Of a DNA stretch of 46,278 nucleotides, positions 34,001 through 42,176 are shown piece after piece. The position numbers were made by a program, and so were the translations under genes. The stretch comes from Candidatus Woesearchaeota archaeon (GTDB taxonomy: Archaea; Nanobdellota; Nanobdellia; Woesearchaeales; UBA10216), in contig JACPBS010000011.1 in the NCBI GenBank assembly GCA_016180195.1, positions 1-46,278 on the forward strand, read 5' to 3'. Under the pieces are notes generated by a model. The model made no database searches and was not told the origin of the DNA. It was given only the letters and a program-made list of their open reading frames with translations. Every line of letters starts with the position of its first letter. Within the stretch, counting starts at the first letter, position 1.

Positions 34001-36154
34001 ATCAGGAATTGAAATGTCAGGGGAGGACATGATAGTTGCTGTCATAATAACATTAGTCCTGTTCACGTTCAGCAGCACGCCAAGGGTTGCCGAAAAATTA
34101 AGGGACTCATTGAAGAAAGAGAAATACTCAACCTGGTTTGATGTTATGTTTCTAGTGATTGACAGGTTGGATATTATTTTTTTTGAAGCAGGAGTCCCAC
34201 GCTTAACCTTCTGAACCATGGATAGGTTCTCATCAACAACCTCATTGGCAACCACATCAACAATCTTAAAAAAGGTATCGTAGCCTGATTTAGATGCAAT
34301 AAGAACATGCTTCCCCTCAGTCACGTTTAAGGAATATAAGCCGCTGCTGTCAGTAGTTGAGTTTATCCCGTTTATGCTTACCGTGACTCCTGAAACCGTG
34401 AGATTTGTAGAATTGTCAATTGCATATCCCCTGATCGTGCCATTCGAAAAAACAACAAACCTTGACATGTAGATGCTTGCATGAACAGTGCTCCCGGCAC
34501 TAATAGTTATGTTATTCACATAAGGATTATAACCCTGCTTTGTCGCAACAATATTATAAGTGCCTTTCAAGCTGGTGAAATTGAAAAATCCCGAGGAATT
34601 GGTAACAACTGATGACCCGGAAAAGCTGACAGTAACATTTGCAAGCAGATCCATGGAACCATTTTCATACACAAAACCATCCAAGGACCCGTAAAGAAGC
34701 CGCATTGAAATATTCTTATATGTTACATTGCCAGGAACCACGTTAACGGACGAAACATAAGCTTCATACCCCGACCTGTTAGCGATCAGCGTATAATCGC
34801 CTCCACTTATATTCATCGAATAGAACCCTGAGGAAGAGGAAAAAACAGTCTTCCCCCCGACAATCACCGTCGCATTATTAATGAAGACAGAGTAATCCAA
34901 ATCGGAGATGAAACCCTCGATGCTGCCAAAAACCTTGGTCATGGTAATGTTCCTGACAGCTGTCTGATTTGCAATAACTGTGACGTTGGCGATAAAGCTG
35001 CCATAGGATGCCTTTGTTGCGATAATATTGTGGGTGCCCGGGGTGGTGTTAAGCAGGTAATACCCGGATCCGTTGGAATTGACAACGCTTCCCTGGACAC
35101 TGATGCTTGCATTAGAAACAGGAAGGCCGCTTGAGTTATCAAAAACAAAACCCGACAAAGAGCCATTGGCATCCCTGTAACCGGTAAACTGCGTCAGGTT
35201 GAAGTCAACAACAGTAGTCTGGGCCAAAGTGATGTTTATTATCGAACTAATGTGAGTATTATACCCGTCTTTCATGCCAATCACGCTGTAGGACCCGGTT
35301 GCGACTGAGAAATTATATCCGCCAGTGGAATTTGTAGATCCGGAAGAGGCGCCAACAGAAACAGTAACGGCCGACAAGGCCTCGCCCGTCTGGTTGTCCC
35401 TCACAACACCTGCAACGATCCCGTCCCCTGTAAGCCCGATACCAAGGCCTTCAGGGCACGAATCATAAGGATCAGAAAGGAAATAGTAGGTTGTAGTGGC
35501 ATTCGGAAGGCCAACCATCATCTGGTAATTAACGCTTGAATACTTGTAGCTCTTAGAAACAGACGGTGTTTTCTTTGTTACGAAAACAAGATAGTTGGAT
35601 ACATTAAGAATGCCCAAGGGAAAAACAGTGCTTGACTCGTTATTGTACTGCTTCATGTAAGCTGCGGGTGTGGAAACATTGCTGTTCCCTACTTCAAAGG
35701 ATTCTATGTTGGTAAACGTCCTGTTGCCAGAGTCGTCGGCACTTGGGCTTATATTAAGAAAGGAATCCAGCATGCCCGTAGTAGCGGCTCTTGTCGTTGA
35801 CCAGTCAAGAAGCGAAGGATCTGTGGAAGTGGCAAACACCTCATGCGTCCTGCCCGGCTCAAGGCAGTTAAACACAAGGTGCTTCTCATCGACATCACCT
35901 GGCGATGCGTCATCAGTCTGCTGCTCCTCATACCCGGGAAGCATCAGCTCCAGGCCGTAATAGCCCTGCCAATGCCCTGTCGTGAACTTCCGGATTACGG
36001 TCAGCGCTGTTATTGTGCCGCCATCCGTATCCACAACAGCGTAACCTGAAGGGGATCTGGTTTTAAAAAAAAACAACGAGATTGCAAGAGACGAAACCAG
36101 CACAACCATGATTAATGCGAACTGCAACTTCCTGGAAAAAGGAACTGTTGTCAT
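31073..36154 (-). CDS. giant surface protein fused to a membrane FtsK/HerA-type ATPase
   Basis: 1693 aa. N-terminal membrane anchor (ALIMVVLVSSLAISLFFF). Seven carboxypeptidase-regulatory-like beta domains (five at ~240-645, two at ~800-962), each opening GxLxGxVxD and ending near ATKxGYNxY, dense in N-x-S/T sequons. A Gly linker (QGGGGGEG) precedes an Ig-like membrane-proximal part (~990-1205), a membrane helix (~1215-1236), an ATPase with Walker A AGASGSGKS (~1293) and VERAVREFRKWG-type ERAVREFRKWGIGIIVISQ, then a helical tail. Walker B reads LLVFDGIH, lacking the catalytic Glu found in the 36151 paralogue. Probably inactive or slow as an ATPase. Confidence 0.85.
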   Translation of the reverse strand: MTTVPFSRKLQFALIMVVLVSSLAISLFFFKTRSPSGYAVVDTDGGTITALTVIRKFTTGHWQGYYGLELMLPGYEEQQTDDASPGDVDEKHLVFNCLEPGRTHEVFATSTDPSLLDWSTTRAATTGMLDSFLNISPSADDSGNRTFTNIESFEVGNSNVSTPAAYMKQYNNESSTVFPLGILNVSNYLVFVTKKTPSVSKSYKYSSVNYQMMVGLPNATTTYYFLSDPYDSCPEGLGIGLTGDGIVAGVVRDNQTGEALSAVTVSVGASSGSTNSTGGYNFSVATGSYSVIGMKDGYNTHISSIINITLAQTTVVDFNLTQFTGYRDANGSLSGFVFDNSSGLPVSNASISVQGSVVNSNGSGYYLLNTTPGTHNIIATKASYGSFIANVTVIANQTAVRNITMTKVFGSIEGFISDLDYSVFINNATVIVGGKTVFSSSSGFYSMNISGGDYTLIANRSGYEAYVSSVNVVPGNVTYKNISMRLLYGSLDGFVYENGSMDLLANVTVSFSGSSVVTNSSGFFNFTSLKGTYNIVATKQGYNPYVNNITISAGSTVHASIYMSRFVVFSNGTIRGYAIDNSTNLTVSGVTVSINGINSTTDSSGLYSLNVTEGKHVLIASKSGYDTFFKIVDVVANEVVDENLSMVQKVKRGTPASKKIISNLSITRNITSNQVEYFSFFNESLNFSATLGVLLNVNRTNVIMTATIMSSPDISIPDFPVIYRFYDFSSDYFNSSEVLNISFNITYPDSIVPNFFNESYLAGYYYNESASGWERLDSTAYPLDNSIVFMSSHLSNYVIGLKTGTLVGNVSDDVSKSRLPGVIVSSGGLANISGQDGTYIIDRISAGSNTIIAYTPGYSSYVNFSVIEPDTLNSHNISLSLPEGNVAENGTLMGFVRDEVGIVLSGVSVSIAGNVFVTDNSGFYSGNVSEGSHVIVATKTGYNNYIGNITVLDTTWKNITMSVYVPSVIVQIVQGGGGGEGSSAAKKVVKAVDTKETSKVEYEFSLEKITAKLRKGTFSTIPITIKNHKKNKIDVTLEVEGDAAEIVKLNKKSVSIAQGLQEDIEVSIFGKEQGIYNGKLKVDGTVSKVIPIEVVVYSEEKLPVEALLLKLRISDSMITIGDRLKYRIELQNLLQEEKFALKLSYNVSDRNGFSAEIGSDEVELKTSAVLVKSSSLPENMEPGDYDLVVKAEYIGSSSYYSSFFSIRQPFYKYAVFGIPLWVALVAVGVISTATFGTVLYRKRAYEKKRYKVSVSLGQLPKEGPRGLFVGKIAESSSKAILDIDQLPMHTLIAGASGSGKSIAGQVIVEEALSRGVSVFVFDQTAQWTGFLRPCREKKNLALFSSFGMKPSMSRAFAGNIKNVEDEYEPIDFKKTSKPGEINVLVTKDLDSSRLDVFLANVIDSIFSQNMPEEKQIKYLLVFDGIHNLLPKFGGPGNVFVKIERAVREFRKWGIGIIVISQTTSDFSDSIKANINTQIMLRLRDEKDMELIKEEYGEEALKSLIKSEVGVAMIQNAAYNQGKPYFITFRPVVHDTGRLSDEELTSYNKYNQMIDDIEFQVDQLEELKIDVFDLKLGLKMVSDKVKSGNFSMADIYVQDLKTNLDNQFKKAGKEPRKKERAARKQESETPNDLLRKIEQLIGATFISIEAKNLDEALASYSDIQKAYHDLKPEDKKLIAEKCVFLQRRIAELKR

Positions 36155-38190
36155 TTTCCTGCCTTTTTCTCGGCCTTCTCCCTTTCCTTCTGCGCCAGCT
36201 CAAAGTCCCTTTTGAGCTCCTCCTCGCTGATCACCTCAATCTTCCTTTCCTTGGGCTTCATGCCGAGCTTTTCCCATTCTGACTTTATCCTCGGAAGAAG
36301 GCTCTCCAGATAGATCTCAACCATGTTGAAGCTCCCTGCCTTTACCTTGTCAAGCGCCATCTTCAGCTCGAGGCGCATGTCAAAAACATCAACCTTGAGC
36401 TCCTCAAGCTGGTCGATCTGGAACTCCAGGTCGTCAAGAAGATCGTTATATTTCGTGTAATTCGCCAACTCATCGTCACTAAGCCTTGCATGCTCATGGA
36501 GCAGGGGCCTGAATGAAATGAAATAAGGCTCGCCGTTGTTGTAGGAGGAGTTCTGCAACATACCAGTCCCGGTAGAAGCCTTAAGCAGCGACTGGAGCAT
36601 AAAAGTGCCGTACTTGTTCTTGATCCTGTCCAGGTCACCCTGGTCACGCGTCCTCATCTGGATTTCCGTGTTGATATTGGCCTTAATCTCGCCCATAAAA
36701 TCAGTCAGGACCTGGCTAATAAGGACAAGCCCCACGCCCCACTTCCTGAATTCACGAGCGCCCCTCTCAACCTGCACAAAGCCCTGGCCAGAACCCCCGA
36801 ACTTGGGAAGAAGCCTGTGAACCTCATCGAAAAGTATTACCAGCTTAAGCTCCTTGTTCTCGGGAAGGTCTGCCTTGAAAACCTGCTTTACAGTATTCGC
36901 GACAATGATATCTATATCCTTAGGCTCCAGCCTGCTGACAACGAAAATCGTTATTTCCCCGGGCTTCATGAACTTCTTGATGTTTATTATCTGCCTTGGG
37001 TTCGTAATAGTCCTTATGTTGCCGTTGAAAGACCTCGCGTCAGTCTTCTTGAGGCCATAGTTCTCATAGATGGCAAGCATTTTCTTGTCCTGGTTCCTCC
37101 TAAGCATGCCAGACCACTGCGCAGTCGGGTCGAACACTATGACCGAAATACCCTTGATGAGGGCCTCCTCGATTAGCACTTTCGCTGCGACAGTCTTTCC
37201 TCCGCCAGTGGAACCTGCTATGATGGTGTGGGTCTGAAGCTGGTCAATGTCAAAGAAAGCCTTTACTTTCTTCTCCGCAATGAGCCCTGCAAAGGCGCTC
37301 CTGGCACCCTGCTTGGGAAGAAGCGAAAGATTCAGGTTGCTCACATACCTCTTTTTTTTCTGAAGCTTGGTCTTGTAGATGAAGAAGCCTGCGCCGCACA
37401 TCAAAACAAGCCCTAAAAACAGCAGGATAGCCCTGATGGGCAATACACCGAGCACAAGGAAATCAAGCCAAGACTCATAAACAAAGAACCTGGTGCTGGC
37501 AAATGCGGACAATCCCAGGTAATCGGATTTCACATTAAGAACATATTCTCCCGACTTCAAAAAATCAGGAATAGAAATCTCCTTGAGCATCGAAAGCGAG
37601 CTATCAAGCTTTACAGTCTCGGATTCCGAAAAAAAAGACCTGTTCTGCATATATGTATCTGATTTTCCAATCTTGTCAATGCTGTACTCAATCTTCACAT
37701 CGTAACCTTTTTCGCCCAGAAAATTCTGCAAGTCAACCTTGAACTTCAGCTTGTTGCCCATCTGCACCTTATCGGACACAATCTCCACACCAAGGTTGAG
37801 CGCGTTAACAGGAGTCGCACTCTCTGCTACTATAAGGTTCATTGGGATCTTCTCATTTGCATCCCCCTTTAAAACCAGGCTTCCATTATACTTCCCCAGG
37901 TTGTTCCCGAAAAAAGTAAGGGTCACATTGCCGCTTGAAGAGGGGCTCAGCTCAAGCCTTGACTTGTCAAGCTGTGTTATGTTGCTAACATTGCCCTCAA
38001 GGGCGAAAATAATCAATGATTTGCCGCTCTTGTAGTTGCTAATCCTTACCGGAAACTCCTTAAACTCACCGACCTTAATCCTCTTGATTATGCTGTCCTC
38101 AGAAATACCATACAGCTCGTTCTCAATAGCGAAAGCCACAGGAGACAGAGCTACAGCTAAAACCAAAATGAAGACAAAAGCCTTCATCAT
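36151..38190 (-). CDS. membrane-anchored FtsK/HerA-type ATPase
   Basis: 679 aa. Signal peptide (KAFVFILVLAVALSPVAFA), Ig-like extracellular part (~25-240) homologous to the membrane-proximal part of its 1693-aa neighbour, one membrane helix (~245-270), then a DUF87/HerA-type motor: Walker A AGSTGGGKTVAAKV (~330), Walker B LVILFDEVHRLLPKF intact (~455), ERGAREFRKWGVGLVLISQ and NINTEIQMRTRDQGD. A charged helical tail follows. Such ATPases pump DNA or protein through membranes (FtsK, HerA, VirB4/TraG). ATG 38190 is chosen because it overlaps the upstream stop; a frame extends to 38220. Confidence 0.88.
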   Translation of the reverse strand: MMKAFVFILVLAVALSPVAFAIENELYGISEDSIIKRIKVGEFKEFPVRISNYKSGKSLIIFALEGNVSNITQLDKSRLELSPSSSGNVTLTFFGNNLGKYNGSLVLKGDANEKIPMNLIVAESATPVNALNLGVEIVSDKVQMGNKLKFKVDLQNFLGEKGYDVKIEYSIDKIGKSDTYMQNRSFFSESETVKLDSSLSMLKEISIPDFLKSGEYVLNVKSDYLGLSAFASTRFFVYESWLDFLVLGVLPIRAILLFLGLVLMCGAGFFIYKTKLQKKKRYVSNLNLSLLPKQGARSAFAGLIAEKKVKAFFDIDQLQTHTIIAGSTGGGKTVAAKVLIEEALIKGISVIVFDPTAQWSGMLRRNQDKKMLAIYENYGLKKTDARSFNGNIRTITNPRQIINIKKFMKPGEITIFVVSRLEPKDIDIIVANTVKQVFKADLPENKELKLVILFDEVHRLLPKFGGSGQGFVQVERGAREFRKWGVGLVLISQVLTDFMGEIKANINTEIQMRTRDQGDLDRIKNKYGTFMLQSLLKASTGTGMLQNSSYNNGEPYFISFRPLLHEHARLSDDELANYTKYNDLLDDLEFQIDQLEELKVDVFDMRLELKMALDKVKAGSFNMVEIYLESLLPRIKSEWEKLGMKPKERKIEVISEEELKRDFELAQKEREKAEKKAGK

Positions 38191-41100
38191 CTTGACAATA
38201 ATCCGTGTACCTCTGAACATAAAGCGTAAACCTCTTTCTTCCTCTCTGCGGCGATGATCCGGTATACAGATTGCATCTCCGAATATGCATCACGGGCTTC
38301 CTTCGCCTTTCCCTCCCCAATCAGCCTCTTTGCCTGGTCTGCCCGGGCTTTCACAAAGCACACGTTGATGCTGGTGCAAAGCAAAGACAACCTTTGCTTG
38401 ACAGAAGCCCTTGATTTCTCAGGAAGCCCAGCAAAGGCTGACCGTATGCTGCCATAAGCCTTCTTAGCAGCCTCATAATCATTCCTTCCCAAAGACAATT
38501 CCGCCTCCTTAATCAGGTCGTCCAAAGGCCCTTTTGCAGGCCGCCTGCTGTAAACCACAAATATAGCCGCAATAACAAACACAAGGACCAGCTCTGCGAC
38601 AAGCCTTTTCCTTGCGCTTCCGGCAAGCTCATCAATGCCTGAAAAAAGACCTGTTATCCCGCTTGGCTGGCTTTTGATGTATTTCCCAAAAACCAAAACA
38701 GTAGAGGAATCCTTGATTTTCTCAATTTCAGCCTCATTCCCCGAATAATAGGCAATAAAATCGTGCCTGGGCGAAATTGATATTACCGGATCCCGTTCAA
38801 GCACCTCATATTCCAATCCATCAAGGAAATGAATGTCGGTGACATCAGCTGCAAACTCCTTTGGGATCACTTCCAAAAGCTTCACGTTGTCATCGGTGTA
38901 CGAGTTCTTTATCGTTTTCTCAACCAGGCCATATCTCCTTTGCTCACCTGACAGGAAGGCGACCTCAACAATGGAAATCTTGGAAGTGACCGTGACATGC
39001 GATTGAAGCTCCAGATTCTGCTTAACCCATCTTTTCCTTTCATTATCCTTGACCTTGTTTTTCGACATCGCAATGATCCTGGCCGCTGAATCCTCCACTA
39101 ATGATCTCTTTGGATAGCTGACATACTCTTCCTCGGCCACGACAGAAACCGAGAATGGCGTGCTGTTCCTCACACTTTCCAGGGAAAGCATGATCGCGGC
39201 CGTGAAGTTCTCCTGCTCTTCCCTGGTGAATCGCCTCCACTTCATGTCGAACAAGTCCCGCCTCAGCCTTTCAAGAGATGTAATCGATGACTCTATTCTT
39301 TTGTCAAATTCCATTCGCCTGAAATAATCATCTGACTCAGGATCCAAACCAGGCATGATCCCTGAAATCTCACTTATCGCCTGATCTATTCTCTGGGACT
39401 TGCCCAGTGTATCAGTTGACAGGTTTATGGTGAACCTGCCATTGCTCGAATTGCTGACACCTGACTGGTCAGTACAATTTATGACCGCAATGTAATCGCC
39501 CTCAGTCAGGTTAACCATTGAAAACACATTCTCAGTCCCGTTCCTTGCAGGCGTTGTAAGGATTATCCCCGAGGAGTTAAGGGACAGTGAGCAGACCAGG
39601 GGATTTGCGGACACAGGGATGAATCCAGCACTTGCACCGCTACCATTTGAATTAAAAGACACTCCTCCCAGCATTACATACCTGCTGGGTATCCTGTCCA
39701 ACAATATCTCGATGGAAATGTTTGAGCTGACTTCGACTGCTGATGAATATGGCCTGTAATCCTCCGCGCTAACATCAATGCCGTATTTCCCTGCCCTTCT
39801 CTGGGCAGATCCATTTGGATAAGCGACGCCATCCAGCCTGAATGTTGCATTCGGGACAGGGAGCCTGGAAGCATTGTCCACCACCACCCATGTCAGGTTG
39901 TTCAGCCTGTGAACTTGAATTTTCATGGACGCTGACGCGTTTGAGGATGAATCTGTAGCATTAAGGAGAACCATATATGATCCATTCCTGGAGAACGAAA
40001 AGTTAGTTGAGGAAAGATTTGAATCCACATTCCCGTCGCCATTAAAATCCCATCTAAAGGATACTGAGCTGATGTTCCCGGAAATTGCAGCAGAGAAGGA
40101 TATTCCCTGGCCCTCATCAACATCACTGTCGTTGGCAACGATTGAAACCCCGAGGCTGCTTTTCATGGGCCCCACCACCTCAAAAGGCAGCATCATGCTC
40201 CTGTTTATGAGGGACATGTATGAAAAGGAAACATTGGCGCTGTAATTGCCTGGAGAGGAAAGATAAAAGAAATAGGTAACCGGGCCGTAGCTTGGAAAGG
40301 CAGTTGACTGCATGTAGCCTGGGCCGATGACTGTTATGTTATAGGTGGAATTTGCAGGCGACTGGACTGCAATCAGTATCTGCTCGCTGATATTGTAACT
40401 CTGCTTGTCAACAGCCGCGTCAAATTCCCTGCTCATGTTCTGGACAAAGTAAAAACTGTGATATGAAAAGTTTGAGTTGCCGTTCATGTCGCTTACATTA
40501 ACCAGCAAAATGTTTGACCCGTTCAGCATCGAAAGATTTACCGGGCTGCTTCGTGAAAGCCGTGCAGGAGCTGAAAAACCATTCGAGTTCAATGAATATG
40601 ACAAATATGACTCCTCATTTGAAGTCACGTTTACCAGCAGGGATGCGTGTTCTGAGATAATAGTCCCTGACTGCTCAACTACGCCTGCCAAAGGCGGCAA
40701 TGAATCATTGACTTCAAACATGTAAGGAACAGAAAAAAAGGATCCGTTCACGCTGATGTTGATCCAAACAGCATATTCACCGTTCCTAAAAATTCCGGAA
40801 TCAAGCCCTCCCGTGAGCAGCAGGCTGAAAAAGGAATCGTTTCCCGACCTGGAGACTGGAATGATGTAAGACCTGTTCAAAAAAGATGCATTAGCTGTGG
40901 CATTTCCGGCAATGCTGAAGTTAAGATAAACAGGCTCTGCAATGCCCAATGGGGTCATATTCTGTGGGCTGTATATAATGAGCGTAATGAGCGGGCTGCT
41001 GTTAAGGGATATGTTTACGGGAGAAATGAAAACCGCTTCCAGGGTTGACCAACCCCCGAAACGGACTTCTGAAACCGAAAGCCCGTCATCAAGATAGACC

Positions 41101-41486
41101 AGATTTGCGTTGACCTTATTCCTGCTCCCAGACCCATCCTTCCCTAAAAACAAGTAAAAAGAATCATTCCAGGAACTCAATTCCCTGCTTTCAAGGCCGA
41201 TGGATTCGCAACAAAATCCAGGACCGTTGCACGAAGGAATGAAATTCCCCGTTTCCTCATTATATACAGACCACCAAGTACAAACATGGGAAATGTTCGT
41301 GTCCAGAATGCTGTTCTTAACAGTGAAATCTATCACCTGCCTGCTACCTTCAATCCCGTTGTTGTCAACGTCAAAAGGGCCGTGACCATACTCAAGAACA
41401 GTCCTAATACTTGCCTGCTCCAGGCCTGAAACAGAAATTGCAATCAGCCAGGCTATTGCGAATGCAATAAGAAAACGCCTATTCAT
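38187..41486 (-). CDS. PKD-domain surface protein with membrane anchor and helical tail
   Basis: About 1099 aa. Signal peptide (RRFLIAFAIAWLIAISVSG), a Cys-containing N-terminal beta region (CTWWSVYNEE, CNGPGFCC), several Ig-like segments, a PKD domain (~445-530) with FRWDFNGDGNVDS, a beta region ending with IPKEFAADVTDIHFLDGLEY, one membrane helix (~960-980, LVLVFVIAAIFVVYS) and a cytoplasmic tail with two copies of the helical module (NDYEAAKKAYGSIRSAF; AKEARDAYSEMQSVYRI). Rich in glycosylation sequons. ATG 41486 overlaps the stop of the second regulator. It overlaps the ATPase gene by ATGATG. Probably the outer component or adhesin of the system. Confidence 0.8.
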   Translation of the reverse strand: MNRRFLIAFAIAWLIAISVSGLEQASIRTVLEYGHGPFDVDNNGIEGSRQVIDFTVKNSILDTNISHVCTWWSVYNEETGNFIPSCNGPGFCCESIGLESRELSSWNDSFYLFLGKDGSGSRNKVNANLVYLDDGLSVSEVRFGGWSTLEAVFISPVNISLNSSPLITLIIYSPQNMTPLGIAEPVYLNFSIAGNATANASFLNRSYIIPVSRSGNDSFFSLLLTGGLDSGIFRNGEYAVWINISVNGSFFSVPYMFEVNDSLPPLAGVVEQSGTIISEHASLLVNVTSNEESYLSYSLNSNGFSAPARLSRSSPVNLSMLNGSNILLVNVSDMNGNSNFSYHSFYFVQNMSREFDAAVDKQSYNISEQILIAVQSPANSTYNITVIGPGYMQSTAFPSYGPVTYFFYLSSPGNYSANVSFSYMSLINRSMMLPFEVVGPMKSSLGVSIVANDSDVDEGQGISFSAAISGNISSVSFRWDFNGDGNVDSNLSSTNFSFSRNGSYMVLLNATDSSSNASASMKIQVHRLNNLTWVVVDNASRLPVPNATFRLDGVAYPNGSAQRRAGKYGIDVSAEDYRPYSSAVEVSSNISIEILLDRIPSRYVMLGGVSFNSNGSGASAGFIPVSANPLVCSLSLNSSGIILTTPARNGTENVFSMVNLTEGDYIAVINCTDQSGVSNSSNGRFTINLSTDTLGKSQRIDQAISEISGIMPGLDPESDDYFRRMEFDKRIESSITSLERLRRDLFDMKWRRFTREEQENFTAAIMLSLESVRNSTPFSVSVVAEEEYVSYPKRSLVEDSAARIIAMSKNKVKDNERKRWVKQNLELQSHVTVTSKISIVEVAFLSGEQRRYGLVEKTIKNSYTDDNVKLLEVIPKEFAADVTDIHFLDGLEYEVLERDPVISISPRHDFIAYYSGNEAEIEKIKDSSTVLVFGKYIKSQPSGITGLFSGIDELAGSARKRLVAELVLVFVIAAIFVVYSRRPAKGPLDDLIKEAELSLGRNDYEAAKKAYGSIRSAFAGLPEKSRASVKQRLSLLCTSINVCFVKARADQAKRLIGEGKAKEARDAYSEMQSVYRIIAAERKKEVYALCSEVHGLLSR

Positions 41487-41751
41487 CGCCAATCCCCTTC
41501 TTGATCTTTTTAAGCTCCTCTGCGATCATTCCCGCAGCAAGCTTCCTGCTTTTCTCCCTTATCGAGGATGAAATCTCCTGCCTGAGCATTTTTACCTCGA
41601 ACAGGTAAGGATCAGAATAAGCAAGCCAGCTTTTCCTCGTTATGCTCCTGACCAGCTCGCTCACGTCCATGAAGTGATCTTCCTCAGAAGCATGCCTTAC
41701 CTCATCCAGCAAACCCTGCGGGAGCCTCAGCGTAACGATTATGTCACTCAT
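41479..41751 (-). CDS. ribbon-helix-helix regulator 2
   Basis: 90 aa starting SDIIVTLRLPQGLLDEVRHA, the beta strand and first helix of an RHH DNA-binding domain, followed by VSELVRSITRKSW. The C-terminal half (LFEVKMLRQEISSSIREKSR) is a charged helix for dimerisation or partner contact. It overlaps the 49-aa regulator by 4 nt and the PKD gene by 8 nt. The pair of RHH proteins probably controls the operon. Confidence 0.78.
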   Translation of the reverse strand: MSDIIVTLRLPQGLLDEVRHASEEDHFMDVSELVRSITRKSWLAYSDPYLFEVKMLRQEISSSIREKSRKLAAGMIAEELKKIKKGIGDE

Positions 41752-41897
41752 TTCGTTCTTTCCCTCAGGTATTCCCTTATCTGGTCCCTGATCGCCTCGG
41801 ACCTGCTCTTATAAGTCCCCTTTTTCACAAGATAATCCAGCCAACTGACAACCTCCGAAGGCAGCCTGACATTAAGGGAAACTATTTTTTTGTACAA
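41748..41897 (-). CDS. ribbon-helix-helix regulator 1 (CopG-like)
   Basis: 49 aa from TTG at 41897: YKKIVSLNVRLPSEVVSWLD, YLVKKGTYKSRSEAIRDQIR, EYLRERTK. Classic minimal RHH: strand SLNVRLP, helix, turn and second helix with SRSEAIRDQ. AAGGAG precedes the TTG by 5-6 nt, which supports this non-ATG start. It overlaps the second regulator by ATGA. First gene of the surface-ATPase operon. Too short for most ORF filters, but a confident gene. Confidence 0.8.
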   Translation of the reverse strand: MYKKIVSLNVRLPSEVVSWLDYLVKKGTYKSRSEAIRDQIREYLRERTK

Positions 41898-41955
41898 TGT
41901 ATTCTCCTTGTAATTTTATTGTATTCATATCACCCTATAAATCCTTTATTTAAAT
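41898..41955 (-). promoter_or_regulatory. promoter and candidate RHH operator
   Basis: On the minus strand a TATA-like ATTTAAATAAAGG (41943-41955) is followed by a start region holding two direct repeats, TGTATTC on the plus strand at 41898-41904 and 41920-41926, 22 bp apart (two helical turns), as favoured by RHH dimers-of-dimers. The ribosome site AAGGAG lies between them, so binding could block both transcription and translation. Inference from spacing. Confidence 0.4.
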
Positions 41956-42023
41956 TTTACGTTTTTTTTTTAGTAGCTCTGTTATCCCGACTAGAATCAC
42001 GAAACTGCTATATTTTTCAGCAA

Positions 42024-42176
42024 GGCTGGACGGTTCTTCGAGCCTCTCGCCACCCCGGATGGGGCATCCCCCGGCTCGCCAGCCAACTAACGACGTCGTT
42101 GGTTATTGGTGCGCTGGACAGGGGTTGTTCCCTTCGGGATGTCCAGAGCCTTTGCTTAGAGCAAAGGCGTCGCACC
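42024..42176. ncRNA. GC-rich structured block with a three-way junction
   Basis: GGCTGG (42024-42029) and CGAGCC (42039-42044) pair with GGCTCG (42073-42078) and CCAGCC (42079-42084) to make a 12-bp helix with a nine-base bulge, capped by CCCC/GGGG. AACTAACGAC/GTCGTTGGTT (42085-42104) follows. Then GGTGCG/CGCACC (42108-42113 with 42171-42176) closes a junction holding CTGGACA/TGTCCAG and GCCTTTGC/GCAAAGGC. GC content is far above the flanking AT-rich DNA. No ORF. Could be an RNA gene, a 3' structure of the surface operon or a dispersed hairpin element; the strand is undetermined. Confidence 0.5.

Noticed and set aside
31073-38190. HerA-NurA end-resection pair or FtsK chromosome pump
   Set aside because: No NurA gene, and both ATPases carry signal or anchor sequences, extracellular Ig-like domains and lack the FtsK gamma domain.
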